From contig NC_088301.1 of NCBI RefSeq assembly GCF_032854445.1, positions 21,509,808-21,573,807 of the forward strand: a stretch of DNA of 64,000 bases. The letters run 5' to 3'. The DNA comes from Liolophura sinensis (lineage: Eukaryota > Mollusca > Polyplacophora > Chitonida > Chitonidae). This document shows, piece by piece, positions 45,801-50,154 of the stretch. Both the position numbers and the translations under genes were made by a program. Position 1 is the first letter of the stretch. Each line of letters begins with the position of its first letter. The notes beneath the pieces were generated by a model. It searched no databases. It was not told where the DNA came from and worked only from the letters and a program-made list of their open reading frames with translations.

Positions 45801-48734
45801 AGCAGCACTGGATAAAGAGCGGTGGAAATCCGCCCTGCCGCAAGGAGGCACATTATATGCCTTCTGAGAGCCCCTTCGTCGTCATATGACTAAAAAAATT
45901 GTTAAGTACGACGTTAAACCCCAAGCACTCACTGACTCACTCATCTAATCGACCTGTACCAAATTAACCTATATCAGGAAACACTTTAATTTTATTTTTA
46001 CAGCATTATAAGTACAGTCAAATATTTTAATTTGAAGACTGGTCTTTATACGACCTGAGTGGATGAGTGAGTGAGCTAGTGCTTGGGGTTTAACGAGTGG
46101 ATAAGTGGGGCCCTATTACATAACAGGCATAGGCCTCGGTCTTAACCGAGTGCATGTTTGATGTTAAAACATCGCTTTCTTCGTGTGCTTTTAGGCATAT
46201 AAACACACACCCAAAATTCTGCCCGCACACTAGCTTTCTCTCCCGTTTTTAGGAATCTTATTCACAATTGTATTGCATTTAAAAGCAACAACAATGTTAA
46301 ACCGGTTTAATACAACTATATTACAGATAATAGGCAATGCAGACAACTTACCAGATCATCTTGTTCAACAGTCTGCGGATCTGAAATGAACAAACACAAG
46401 AGAAATGCTTATAACGCGCAATTTAAAAAAAAACAACATACACACCTAAGGCAAATTGAGACCCACCGAAGTGACGACGTGAGTCTGACATGGCCATTTT
46501 CAATACATCATGGCGGGCCCTTTCCATTGTTTTCGTGTTATTGTATGTTAAATGTGATGACAACACAACATTTTGAGTAATTCTAGATTATACAGTGACG
46601 TCTAATTAATTGGAAGTAGCATCACTATATTTGTTATCAGATTCTGCTTAAGCCATTGTGCTATTAAAGCACATATGTGAACAGTTTAAAATAAAACCAT
46701 AACTGCGGTAAATTGACAATACACCGTATCTCACCAATATTTACCTGGTACATAACTCTCCATATTATATTTTCTTATTTCTTTTTTTCCATTTCAAATG
46801 ACGAAATTGCACGAGCAGATAGAATAACTTAAACTCTAACTCGTATTTTTTTGTCAGGTTTGCGTGGGTCACGTGTCCATGCTAACAAACGTTTGCACGT
46901 TTGGATAGAAAGGTAACACGTATTAAATGATACATACGAAGCAGAAGTATTCATGGAACGTGGAAACGACTTTGTACATAATGGACAAGAACATGCCTAA
47001 AACCAACGTTAGAACACCTTTAGCGATGCCTAGATGTTTATACATAAACTGGTCTTATGTCGCTATATAGGAAAATATTAGTCAAGAAAAAATGGTTAGC
47101 TGGAAATGACCATAACTACATGTTATGTTGTGCGATGACAAGCCACATCTTTACATGTGGTCATTTCTGCTGAATCGTAATGTTGCTATTATTTTGACGA
47201 CATAATCCGTGGTAAGCTATAAACAATTTATCAAAACCATGGTAACTTTTAAGGAATAAATCAAATTCATTGAATCACTTCAGATGTGTGCTCACAGACA
47301 GAAGAAAAGGCTGGGATTTATCTGCATGGTCTACTTTGCTGACACATTATTTGTTATGGTACTGACAAATACTGTGAATTACTCTAATTCTTCAACCTTT
47401 TCAAAAATTGGAATAACTGACCAATTTGTCTGTCATAGTTTTAGACAAAGAACCGTTACCCATGAGACAGGTTCATAATGCAAAATGTGTATACATGTAT
47501 GTATGTATTTTTTTTTTTTTTTTAGGACAAACATTAATATGTGTTCATTGACGACCTGGAGTCATTCGGTTTTGGTGTACATATACCGTATTTTCTTGTG
47601 GCAGAGTGAGTACATGTCGTCATAGTGCTGCCGCCATTAAAGTATCACGCTGAAGACACCAGACATGACAACCAACCCAGTGACATTATACTGACACCGG
47701 GTCAACCAGTCCTGCTGTACTTGAGCGCCAATCAAGAATTCCACCAGTTTTTAAAATCTTCAGTATGACGCGACCCGGGTACTGTTGGTACTGTTATGTC
47801 AGCATATTGTTACTGGCAGCTCCAAATCGACATAGCTGACCTTGTTAGGCGCGAGGACCTACAGGTGGTGATTACCTCGCAGGCCACAACGCTGTGTACA
47901 CATAGTACAAGTATATATACACCTATATAGATACACGTATACCCCAGGGGAACACGGAATAACCTTGTCCAGCTATTCAGGCGTGTGGTGGACAGGAATT
48001 CGACACTTCCAGCTCCAGCCCAGTCTAGCCCATAATGAAGTTAAGGAACAACATGCATGTATATACACCAGGCTTGAATTTACACGCAGCTGTATATCTT
48101 TACATTATATATGTGGAGTTGAGAGATTCAATTACTGCACCATTGCGTAGCTTATGAGATCGACGTATAGCCTAACTATTTCAGTGATTCACTTAAACCC
48201 AGCTTTGAAATTTTGATCGTCCGACTGACTACGCAATTTTTCAGTATTGATCATAATTCCAATTCAATTTCTTTTTTGGATTAAACGATATAAGTCCTAA
48301 GAATAAGTAACATTATAAATCGGGATAATTCTATTCTCAAAAAAGTATCCTGTTAAATTTAACAGAAAGTCTGTTGTTTGAGTGAAGCTAGAATGTATTC
48401 TGTTATTCCAGCAGACTGTTCTGTTATATATAGCACATTTATTCTCTTCATTCAACATAAAGATTGTGCTTGACTAACCAAATATTATGTTCAGTACGAC
48501 ACATTGTTATGCTATAATACATAGTAGCATCACTCAGGCGACAGACGTTCTGTTAAAGTTAACAGATTACTTTTTTGAGGGTAATATTAAGCACAGCGCC
48601 ATACTGGATGTAGCCTATTTGACGCACAGCATTCCACGTTTGGAATCACAGAGCAAACAGATTTGATCTTAGCAAACTCCCGCATGTGCCCACTGAATAT
48701 ATCACTTACCCAACTTAACAACGATTGTCTCCAT
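374..48734 (-). CDS. RGS22: RGS22 orthologue, whole gene span (3' end outside window)
   Basis: Minus-strand gene of at least 19 coding exons giving about 1,425 residues, still open at the left edge. All exon junctions chosen here keep phase. Family-defining stretches are visible: EDFLATDDMFVDYF near the N terminus, a GIEEFKSFIAGTHGEIYWNL RGS helix pair, LLPLRPKSC, GGGWGKLLEDRPPNPVLLE, and FRKALLNPITSLQFRRYI followed by LENDVLFWLEVQKYK. They occur in the order I know from vertebrate RGS22. Four RGS or RGS-like segments fall at roughly residues 510-600, 815-935, 1000-1145 and 1190-1315. RGS domains bind activated G-alpha subunits and speed GTP hydrolysis. Mammalian RGS22 is testis-enriched and reported to bind G-alpha-12/13/11, but how strong its GAP activity is here cannot be read from sequence. 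A long Ser/Gly-rich low-complexity linker, unlike the domains, fills the largest exon. The terminal exon or exons were not found in positions 1-373. Confidence 0.93.
1655..1740. repeat. Short AT-rich tandem repeat, ~16-17 bp unit
   Basis: Four to five copies of a unit like ATCATATTTTATACA, differing by one or two bases. Confidence 0.8.
2366..2529. mobile_element. MITE family 1, copy 1
   Basis: Begins TAATTCCTCAACCTT and ends with the near-inverse AAGCTTGAAGAATTA. The interior shares the block around AATGCCTTCAGAATATG and AAACACCTTGCAAA with copies at 29.6, 38.2 and 40.8 kb. No coding capacity. Confidence 0.75.
3655..4300. repeat. Tandem array, six ~105-106 bp units
   Basis: CATCCAAAAA recurs at 3,671, 3,776, 3,881, 3,987, 4,093 and 4,199. 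Units share TTGATGCTAATGATTTTTCC and GATGATGTAAACATCC and are very similar, so expansion is recent. Short open frames on both strands here are products of the repetition. Confidence 0.93.
4550..5510. repeat. Minisatellite, ~42 bp unit, diverged
   Basis: About twenty degenerate copies of CTAGTAACAAAGACATCTGG followed by AGATTCCATGAGTTCTACAC, with some longer dimers around 4,880-5,110. Minus-strand frames through it repeat a hydrophobic 14-residue pattern and are not considered genes. Confidence 0.9.
6335..6740. repeat. Tandem repeat, ~165 bp unit, 2.5 copies
   Basis: CTGATTCATTACCTTT occurs near 6,350, 6,516 and 6,678. Two units are nearly identical over TGTACTAAGCAATATAACAA and ATCTTGATGTTGCAGTCTG. 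The third is truncated by the RGS22 exon whose donor is at 6,749. Confidence 0.85.
6750..6911 (-). CDS. RGS22: RGS22 exon, residues 1293-1346
   Basis: 162 nt, phase 0 in and out. Finishes the fourth RGS domain (LIVFRVLFSHWNEFCEYRTN) and runs into a highly charged Arg/Lys/Glu helix (ERQRRRVKKKERERQQRLEE), a likely single helix or coiled coil. A partial copy of an intronic ~165-bp repeat lies immediately past its donor. Confidence 0.95.
6912..7835. other. RGS22 intron
   Basis: Contains a GAAT microsatellite (7,551-7,588). Nothing else recognised. Confidence 0.6.
7551..7588. repeat. (GAAT)n microsatellite
   Basis: About nine GAAT units, one interrupted by GGAT. Confidence 0.95.
7836..8015 (-). 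CDS. RGS22: RGS22 exon, residues 1233-1292 (RGS domain 4)
   Basis: 180 nt, phase 0 in and out. INAIINCFLDSPIPPSLQVD and GPYLFRDAQ continue the fourth RGS domain with near-colinear match to vertebrate RGS22. Confidence 0.96.
8016..9053. other. RGS22 intron, no feature seen
   Basis: AT-rich sequence with a short TAA run near 8,393. Nothing coding or clearly repetitive was seen. Confidence 0.55.
9054..9215 (-). CDS. RGS22: RGS22 exon, residues 1179-1232 (RGS domain 4)
   Basis: 162 nt, phase 0 in and out, acceptor GTTCCAG and donor GTGATT. FRKALLNPITSLQFRRYISI then ENDVLFWLEVQKYK: the best-conserved RGS segment in this protein. Confidence 0.96.
9556..9710 (-). mobile_element. SINE family A, 3' fragment
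   Basis: Reverse-oriented fragment containing CACTTATACGACGG, GAAACCCACGACCATCC and GCAGGTTGCTGACAGACC. The tRNA-like head is missing. Confidence 0.75.
9882..9912. repeat. (AAAT)n microsatellite
   Basis: Seven to eight AAAT units, of the kind that tails SINE family A elsewhere in the window. Confidence 0.9.
10100..10455. repeat. Minisatellite, 40 bp unit, about nine copies
   Basis: Unit GTGTGTACACATGTAGCTAA followed by GTTGTGTACGTACAACTGAT. Each unit contains two near-palindromes (GTGTACAC and GTTGTACGTACAAC-like), so single strands could form strings of hairpins. Confidence 0.93.
10539..10575. repeat. T37 homopolymer
   Basis: 37 consecutive T on the plus strand (A on the RGS22 sense strand). 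Could be a poly(A) tail relic of a retroposed element oriented with the gene, though no body was identified. Confidence 0.95.
10580..11870. other. RGS22 intron sequence, no gene seen
   Basis: A block at 10,683-10,750 resembles 2,790-2,850 (TGCAAATTATTTCTCTACA and following), so both are copies of a dispersed repeat. The rest shows nothing. Confidence 0.5.
11910..13135. repeat. Minisatellite, 40/44 bp monomers in ~84 bp dimers
   Basis: About thirty monomers of CACAGACATCTGTCCAAAAT followed by CCAACAAAAA and a variable link. The left half keeps a regular dimer (one CTGG, one CTGT monomer); the right half is more diverged. It reads open for 100-160 codons in several minus-strand frames as Cys/Phe-rich repeats and in plus frames as Gln/Lys/Thr-rich repeats. 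These are artefacts of a stop-poor unit inside an intron. Confidence 0.93.
13145..13222 (-). CDS. RGS22: RGS22 exon, residues 1153-1178
   Basis: 78 nt, phase 0 in and out, acceptor GTATTTCAG and donor GTATCC. An acidic linker: DLGSDCSDSDLSDMLEELTS followed by TDHSSQ. The intron just downstream of its donor is a 1.2-kb minisatellite that begins about 15 nt past the splice site. Confidence 0.85.
13223..13649. other. RGS22 intron, no feature seen
   Basis: Short AT-rich intron without recognisable elements. Confidence 0.55.
13650..13877 (-). CDS. RGS22: RGS22 exon, residues 1077-1152 (RGS domain 3 end)
   Basis: 228 nt, phase 0 in and out. VIEVGGGWGKLLEDRPPNPV and the following WLPQFLALPEFMERQ are strongly family-specific. 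The intron before it (13,878-19,174) is 5.3 kb. Confidence 0.95.
15070..15290 (-). mobile_element. SINE family A copy
   Basis: Contains the GTACTCAAGAATATTTCACT box, CCAGCATTATGGTGGGAG, GAAGCCAGCCAGAGCTGGAC and the B-box complement TTGAACTCACAGTG. AAAT runs flank it. The tRNA 5' end is truncated. Confidence 0.82.
17655..17730. repeat. Three-copy 21-bp direct repeat
   Basis: TTAAAGGTTTTCAGGTCACTG repeated three times with single substitutions. Confidence 0.85.
18785..19135 (+). mobile_element. SINE family C, tRNA-headed, near full length
   Basis: The head has tRNA-like promoter boxes (GGCCTTATTGTTAGAAC and GATCAAACCCGG). The middle contains GTTCAGCAATGAGAG and GTCTTCGGCATGATA. The tail is GTACGAGGTTAAACCCCAAG followed by an ATTC-type run. 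Reverse copies lie at 42.6 and 47.6 kb. Confidence 0.8.
19175..19507 (-). CDS. RGS22: RGS22 exon, residues 966-1076 (RGS domain 3)
   Basis: 333 nt, phase 0 in and out. After an acidic lead-in (RVLTPEDPMEGYEDPVYDES) comes the third RGS N-terminal half: LIHNRLELEQFRQFLNANYA, then MDLMCWMEIESFRRL. This is the RGS pattern of a residue pair plus 'CWMEIE' in place of 'FWlaCe'. Ends GKEGQDK at a GTGATT donor. Confidence 0.95.
19508..20232. other. RGS22 intron, no feature seen
   Basis: AT-rich, with no repeat or coding signal that I can support. Confidence 0.5.
20233..20316 (-). CDS. RGS22: RGS22 exon, residues 938-965
   Basis: 84 nt, phase 0 in and out, acceptor TCCCTGCAG, donor GTGGGT. VELIEVKRHLETKSKYVLNL followed by RKRGLISE: a predicted basic helix linking the second and third RGS segments. 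Confidence 0.85.
20317..20907. other. RGS22 intron, no feature seen
   Basis: Contains a short AATAAT-type run near 20,690. Otherwise unremarkable. Confidence 0.5.
20908..21102 (-). CDS. RGS22: RGS22 exon, residues 873-937 (RGS domain 2)
   Basis: 195 nt, phase 0 in and out. Encodes IIFSLYIVGGAPRDIGCSAD through AEEYTIEVLYGAWTQLLASD, the C-terminal half of the second RGS fold, including the helix pair that closes the bundle. Confidence 0.92.
21103..21647. other. RGS22 intron, no feature seen
   Basis: Nothing recognised. Confidence 0.5.
21648..21749 (-). CDS. RGS22: RGS22 exon, residues 839-872 (RGS domain 2)
   Basis: 102 nt, phase 0 in and out, acceptor GTTATTTAG and donor GTGCGA. LWRNNLKFWCAVQEYHQAFC is the classic RGS 'LkFW' helix that contacts G-alpha, followed by SQSLDHAAVQRKAK. 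Confidence 0.94.
21998..22292 (-). CDS. RGS22: RGS22 exon, residues 740-838
   Basis: 295 nt, acceptor AATTTCAG. Begins RPKTACSIRTKSALSSV, contains a serine/arginine run (CSSARSSRSSSSRSSSSQAS) and then starts the second RGS domain (GGFFKRFVEKSNNS). The exon end is set at GTGGGT, the only local donor that leaves in phase 0 as the next exon requires. Two other GT sites within 10 nt would break frame. Confidence 0.85.
22293..22752. other. RGS22 intron, no feature seen
   Basis: The adjacent exon's frame reads about 55 codons into this intron past the weak donor. This is the reason for lower confidence in that exon boundary. Confidence 0.5.
22753..23012 (-). CDS. RGS22: RGS22 exon, residues 654-739 (linker)
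   Basis: 260 nt, acceptor TTCTCTGCAG. It leaves in phase 2 at a weak GTACTT donor, chosen because it is the only nearby GT that restores frame with the next exon. The product is a Lys/Pro/Ser-rich linker (for example MRRTYSSAAIEKIQRAFNMG) with no domain I recognise. Confidence 0.8.
23013..23675. other. RGS22 intron, no feature seen
   Basis: A 107-codon minus-strand open frame (23,075-23,398) has no splice-compatible ends and no family resemblance. Confidence 0.5.
23676..23847 (-). CDS. RGS22: RGS22 exon, residues 596-653
   Basis: 172 nt, acceptor TCTTTCAG, donor GTAGGC. Encodes ARRYLLQQERPMTAKKLQYQ and ends with LLPLRPKSCHPRIRQVTE. The LLPLRPKSC block is a particularly recognisable RGS22 signature in the linker after the first RGS-like segment. 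Confidence 0.93.
24213..24374 (-). CDS. RGS22: RGS22 exon, residues 542-595
   Basis: 162 nt, phase 2 in and out, acceptor GACTTCAG and donor GTGAGT. Encodes the second half of the first RGS-like segment (KYAHKLREKYQSPSAIYPLT ... IQTKVAEPLVTYW). The pattern of a helix ending in a Tyr-Trp before an Arg-rich turn is as in vertebrate RGS22. Confidence 0.92.
24560..24765. repeat. Minisatellite, 45 bp unit, four copies
   Basis: Unit AAATATACACTGTAAATGTC followed by TGTATTAAACACATAAGCATACGGC. The length is divisible by three, so both strands read open as 15-residue repeats. It sits inside an RGS22 intron and is not a gene. Confidence 0.92.
24912..26188 (-). CDS. RGS22: RGS22 large exon, residues 117-541
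   Basis: 1,277 nt, acceptor GCTTTAG, donor GTAAGT, leaving in phase 2. It begins TLNKEQGIHWIKAERMPLFL, continuing the conserved N-terminal region (FLESQCYLEYRLANIL). It then passes through a long Ser/Gly/Arg-rich linker with acidic patches (DSDADSLLDSEDDFEEQD), typical of disorder. It ends in the first RGS-like segment, GIEEFKSFIAGTHGEIYWNL. The linker is poorly conserved, while the two ends carry the family signal. Confidence 0.95.
26330..26990 (-). repeat. Tandem array of exon 3' end plus splice donor, ~116 bp unit
   Basis: TACCTGTACACTAAAGGTAG or its close variant starts at 26,405, 26,521, 26,637, 26,752 and 26,871, and again at 26,989 in the true exon. Spacing is 115-119 bp. In the gene sense each unit is about 84 nt of the RGS22 exon tail, ending TTTAGTGTACAG, then GTAAGTCATC and about 22 more intron bases. 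Four of the five extra copies keep the GTAAGT donor; the most distal reads GTAGGA. A further degraded unit lies at 26,330-26,400. G-run length in the exon tail varies between units. Confidence 0.93.
26992..27222 (-). CDS. RGS22: RGS22 exon, residues 40-116
   Basis: 231 nt, phase 0 in and out. Starts SFPEPVCFNAETGGFEVV, the conserved block following the N-terminal motif, continues through a lysine-rich helix (KAKKELARQIKTVV) and ends INTTFSVQ at a GTAAGT donor. Its last ~84 nt plus donor are reiterated five more times in the adjacent intron (26,330-26,990), which creates several competing copies of the donor. The one used here is the copy contiguous with the full exon. Confidence 0.92.
27319..27485 (-). 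mobile_element. SINE family A, 5'-truncated copy
   Basis: GTACTCAAGAATACTTCACT, CCAGCATTATGGTGAG and CCGCAGGTTGCTGACAGACC are present. The tRNA head is absent. Confidence 0.82.
27995..28262 (-). mobile_element. SINE family A, near full length
   Basis: Runs from a TTTATTTGACTGGTGTTTTA end (the inverse of the AAAT tail) to CCATGGAGGCCCCCC. It therefore retains the tRNA-like head with the B-box complement GGACTTGAACTCACAG. Confidence 0.85.
28821..28883 (-). CDS. RGS22: RGS22 exon, residues 19-39
   Basis: 63 nt, phase 0 in and out, acceptor TTGACAG and donor GTAAGT. Encodes EDFLATDDMFVDYFNTFLAL plus P. This matches the conserved N-terminal block of RGS22 closely and anchors the gene identification at its 5' end. 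Confidence 0.92.
29554..29748. mobile_element. MITE family 1, copy 2
   Basis: TAATTCCTATGCCTTTTCGC at one end and GAAAAGGCTGAACAATT at the other. The interior shares CTTCACAAAAAGTACAATTT and AATATGCTTGAATAAACACC with the other copies. Confidence 0.75.
30669..30810. mobile_element. Small fold-back element (MITE-like)
   Basis: Ends are inverted repeats: GGCCCAGTTTTCACAAAGAG versus the complement of ATCTTTGTGAAACTGGGACC. Interior pieces (GTCGTACGATA and TATCGTACATGTACGAC) are also mutually inverted. Confidence 0.8.
31940..32165 (-). mobile_element. SINE family A, diverged copy
   Basis: GGGGAAACCCACGACCATC, GCAGGTTGCTGACAGAC, GAGCTGGACTTGAACTCACA and a terminal AGAGGCCCCT. The 3' tail box is eroded. 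Confidence 0.78.
32370..32885. repeat. Minisatellite, 48 bp unit, about eleven copies
   Basis: Unit TACTAACAGGCAAACTTAAA followed by ATCTGGGATGGTAAGAGTGTACACACTG. The rightmost four units are almost identical and the left ones diverged, so amplification polarity is visible. Both strands read open (16-residue repeats), which is not interpreted as coding. Confidence 0.93.
33664..33810 (+). mobile_element. tRNA-headed SINE family D, copy 1
   Basis: tRNA-like boxes GGTTTTGTGGTTAAAAGCAC and GTGTGGGTTCAAACCTAGC, followed by a short tail ending GGGGCTTTGGTGGCAATAAA. A second copy with the same layout lies at 39,955-40,090. Confidence 0.6.
34092..34117. repeat. (TA)n microsatellite
   Basis: Thirteen TA units. 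Confidence 0.95.
34385..34480. repeat. Three-copy ~36-bp repeat
   Basis: Copies of CTTAAAGTATTCTTTGCTTT followed by AAACCATC, diverging in the third unit. Confidence 0.8.
35585..36735. repeat. Minisatellite, 22-bp monomers evolving into 89-bp units
   Basis: The left part (35,585-35,890) is loose ~21-22-bp monomers like CAATACAACTTTCAACTCGGC. From 35,890 onward four monomers are fixed into an 89-bp unit containing ACCAAAACCAAGTAGC, recurring at 35,979, 36,068 and 36,157 and on to the end, about nine times with high identity. The array start reads open on both strands as repeated Asn/Thr or Val/Leu motifs. Confidence 0.94.
37007..37045 (-). CDS. RGS22: RGS22 alternative first exon (or 24-nt cassette exon)
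   Basis: A strong GTAAGT donor follows IKEAEKRL in phase 0. Read as a first exon, ATG at 37,045 has a good start context (A at -3, G at +4), an in-frame TGA lies a few codons upstream, and the product would begin MAGLQIKEAEKRL before EDFLATDD. Read as an internal exon it would be 24 nt (37,007-37,030) after a CTTCAG acceptor, but the tract upstream of that AG is poor in pyrimidines. I favour the alternative first exon. There is no homology evidence for so short a piece. Confidence 0.5.
37765..37970 (+). mobile_element. SINE family A copy with (AAAT)n tail
   Basis: From GAGCCTCTCACCAATGCGGT and the B-box GTGAGTTCAAGTC through CACCATAATGCTGGCCGC to TTCTTGAGTACCGC and (AAAT)5. The first tRNA bases are missing. 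Confidence 0.85.
38213..38388. mobile_element. MITE family 1, copy 3
   Basis: The right end AAAAGGGTTGAAGAATTAG and interior AATATGCTTGAATAAACACC are conserved. The left inverted repeat is eroded. Confidence 0.7.
39772..39838. repeat. (TA)n microsatellite, ~66 bp
   Basis: Uninterrupted TA run of more than 30 units. Confidence 0.97.
39955..40090 (+). mobile_element. tRNA-headed SINE family D, copy 2
   Basis: B-box-like GGTGGGAGTTCAAAACCGG and the tail GCGGGGCCTTGGTGAGAATA match the layout of the copy at 33,664. The A-box region is weak. Confidence 0.5.
40420..40600. repeat. Minisatellite, ~42-45 bp unit, four copies
   Basis: Unit GGCCACTGAAGCAGTTGTTC followed by AGTATAGATCTACATGTATATA. Confidence 0.9.
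40784..40992. mobile_element. MITE family 1, copy 4 (most complete)
   Basis: Left TAATTCCTCAACCTTTTCGC and right AAAAAGGTTGAAGAATTA are clean inverted repeats about 17 bp long, enclosing about 175 bp of non-coding sequence. It abuts the family 2 MITE that starts at 40,994. Confidence 0.85.
40994..41245. mobile_element. MITE family 2 (long inverted repeats), copy 1
   Basis: About 65-bp terminal inverted repeats: CTGTTAATTTTAACAGAAAG at the left against CTTTCTGTTAACTTTAACAG at the right, followed inward by CTGAGTGGGGCTAGAATGTA and its inverse. The whole element can fold into a hairpin. No open frame. Confidence 0.88.
42573..42790 (-). mobile_element. SINE family C, reverse partial copy
   Basis: Starts with (AATG)n and GTTTAACGTCGTACTCAAC (inverse of the SINE tail). 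It continues through GCCGAAGACACCAGGCATGA and CAGTGACACTATACTG, matching the 18.8-kb copy in reverse. Confidence 0.8.
43278..43493. mobile_element. Fold-back element, ~215 bp
   Basis: Left TTTTAGTACAAAGAGAGAAT pairs with right ATTCTCTCTCTGTACTAAA as an inverted repeat. GAATTC-centred blocks inside are also inverted. Confidence 0.7.
43527..43684. mobile_element. Fold-back element, ~158 bp
   Basis: GCAACGAATGGAAGGACAAA then AAGTCTTC pairs with GAAGACTTGTCCAATACATT then CGTT. The outer GCTAG/CTAGC ends are also inverted. Starts 34 bp after the preceding fold-back. Confidence 0.65.
44050..44830. repeat. Degenerate tandem repeat, ~200-bp scale
   Basis: Recurring order of TTTACAAG, CCAGTCACAAA, a CGACCTTGAAAA-type word, GGTCAAGGTCACT and a poly-A stretch, in three or four diverged copies. 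Contains a short poly-purine run GGGGGGGGGGGAGGGGAGGG at about 44,158. Confidence 0.6.
45355..45405 (+). mobile_element. SINE family A, tRNA-head fragment
   Basis: GGCGGAGGTGGTTAGCGTG and CAATGACTCAGAAGCCCC match only the 5' head of SINE A. Confidence 0.55.
45592..45945 (+). mobile_element. SINE family B, full length with tRNA head
   Basis: Starts GGCCCCGATAGCTCAGTTGG (a textbook tRNA A box), then the B-box-like GGGTCAAGCCTGG. The body contains GTTCAGCAATGAGGGT and GGCACATTATATGCCTTC. It ends CGTCGTCATATGACTAAAA, AAGTACGACGTTAAACCCC and a CACT-type tail. About 354 bp. Confidence 0.88.
46352..46380 (-). CDS. RGS22: RGS22 exon 2 (29 nt)
   Basis: Flanked by an acceptor ending TCATTTCAG and a GTAAGT donor. 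Enters in phase 1, leaves in phase 0 and encodes (D)PQTVEQDDL, residues 9-18. A micro-exon accepted because both splice sites are strong and the phases on both sides agree. Confidence 0.65.
47550..47725 (-). mobile_element. SINE family C, reverse partial copy
   Basis: CGCTGAAGACACCAGACATG and CAGTGACATTATACTGACAC followed by GAGCGCCAATCAAG match the inverse of the body at 18.8 kb. Confidence 0.75.
48335..48580. mobile_element. MITE family 2, copy 2
   Basis: Inverted ends CTCAAAAAAGTATCCTGTTA and TAACAGATTACTTTTTTGAG with the internal TAACAGAAAGTCTGTTG block. It lies within 135 bp of the RGS22 first coding exon. Confidence 0.88.
48710..48734 (-). CDS. RGS22: RGS22 exon 1, coding part
   Basis: ATG at 48,734-48,732 opens METIVVKL plus one base and ends at a strong GTAAGT donor (48,709-48,704). 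One base plus the 29-nt exon at 46,352 gives a clean 18-residue leader (METIVVKLDPQTVEQDDL), which joins in phase 0 to the conserved EDFLATDD exon. The upstream UTR boundary is not determinable. The short length makes this start an inference resting on splice phase rather than on homology. Confidence 0.65.
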
Positions 48735-49424
48735 GTTGGTGTCAATCAATCACGATAACAGGAAAATCCCAAAGTTTACACGCCGCTTTTCATCACGTTG
48801 TCCTCACTGCTCATAATCTTTGATCCAAATCCCGATGTTTGTTTGCCAGAACATATATAGGACATCATAACTTAGGTCCATCACACCTGATCCAGTTATA
48901 ATTTACTGTTATAAAGTGAAAAGTTATTCAACACTGAGCTGTAACCCAGACACCACTGTCTCTATAAACATTTAGACAACTTGAGAAACAGCCAAGGGTT
49001 CTGGGTGCCTAGAAAATTAACGTTCAGGTGTTAAGACCTTAATGGAGATGGTCTAACCCCCAAAACTTGACATTATATCTATATATCTACTTATGCATAT
49101 CGGGTAACCCGTACAGCTCAACCCCCTGGGTGGCTAGTAGGTGTAGGCGCTACCATAACGACCCTACTGATAATTGACAGTAGATCAATGAGCGGAATGG
49201 AAACAAGACAGGCTTGTCACAATACTCGTACAAACCTAGATCAGAAGTGTTGATAACTTAAGTCTTTGTTGTGAGGCTCCCGTGTGGGGTACACGTTTTA
49301 TCTGTCTTTGTACAGGCCGTTAAAAACGTCAACACATATAACTGTCCACGTCCATCCGTGATTCAGTTTACAGTCACTTCAAAAATCATATGCCTTCTTT
49401 CCAGTCTCTAGCGCAGCACAAAGA

Positions 49425-49630
49425 CCCACGATCCTCTCACCAATGCGGTCGCTTTGAGTTCAAGTCCAGCTCCTGCTGCCTTCCTTTCCTGTCGTATACG
49501 TGGGAAGGTATGGCATCAATCTGCTGATGGTCGTGGGTTTCCCCCAGGCTCTGCTCCCGGTTTCCTCCCATCATTTTCCTGACCGCCCTCGTGTATGTGA
49601 AATACACCAATCAAATAAATAAATAAATTC
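49425..49630 (+). mobile_element. SINE family A copy
   Basis: TCTCACCAATGCGGTCGCTT, B-box GAGTTCAAGTCC, GGTCGTGGGTTTCCCCC and CACCAATCAAATAAATAAAT. Confidence 0.83.
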
Positions 49631-50154
49631 ATCCATGCTTGCCCTTTAAAAACTGGTTTTCTGGACACTTTCTCACTTACCGCTCAACATATATTAAGAG
49701 ACAAGTGTAAGACTACTGTGAACGGCTGGAGTGGGGGGGGGGGTCATGCCTGGTGTATTCGGCATTGCATATTTGTGAGGTAGTACTATAGTATGCAACA
49801 TATTATAGCAAAATTATTACTTTGAGCGCAAGTTTCAAATGTGTTTGTAGGAAACTTTAAAATTTATCTTCCTCTTTAGAAATATAGATTTAGATTTGGC
49901 TGTTTTAATGTGATTGTATGTTAAATGTGATAGCAGCACAGTATTTTGAGTAAGTCTAGACCAGTGACTTCTAAAACAATGCAATTAACATCACTGCATT
50001 TTGTTTTACCTAATTCTGCTTAAGTCATGGTGCTATATAGGGGACGTGTAAATTGCTACTATTTATGGATTAAATAAACAGTTAGATTAAAGCCTTGACT
50101 GAAATAAATTGACACGAGACTGTATTTTACCGGTTACGCGTGACTATTTGCCAG

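Larger units (their letters stand above)
37046..46351. other. RGS22 5' intron region, 9.3 kb
   Basis: Contains SINE, MITE and simple repeats listed separately. A CpG-containing stretch at about 38,760-39,130 could be a promoter for the alternative first exon but has no diagnostic motif that I can name. Confidence 0.5.
46381..48709. other. RGS22 first intron
   Basis: Contains a segment at 46,527-46,756 that recurs at 49,903-50,160, a reverse SINE C fragment (47,550-47,725) and a family 2 MITE (48,335-48,580). Confidence 0.6.
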
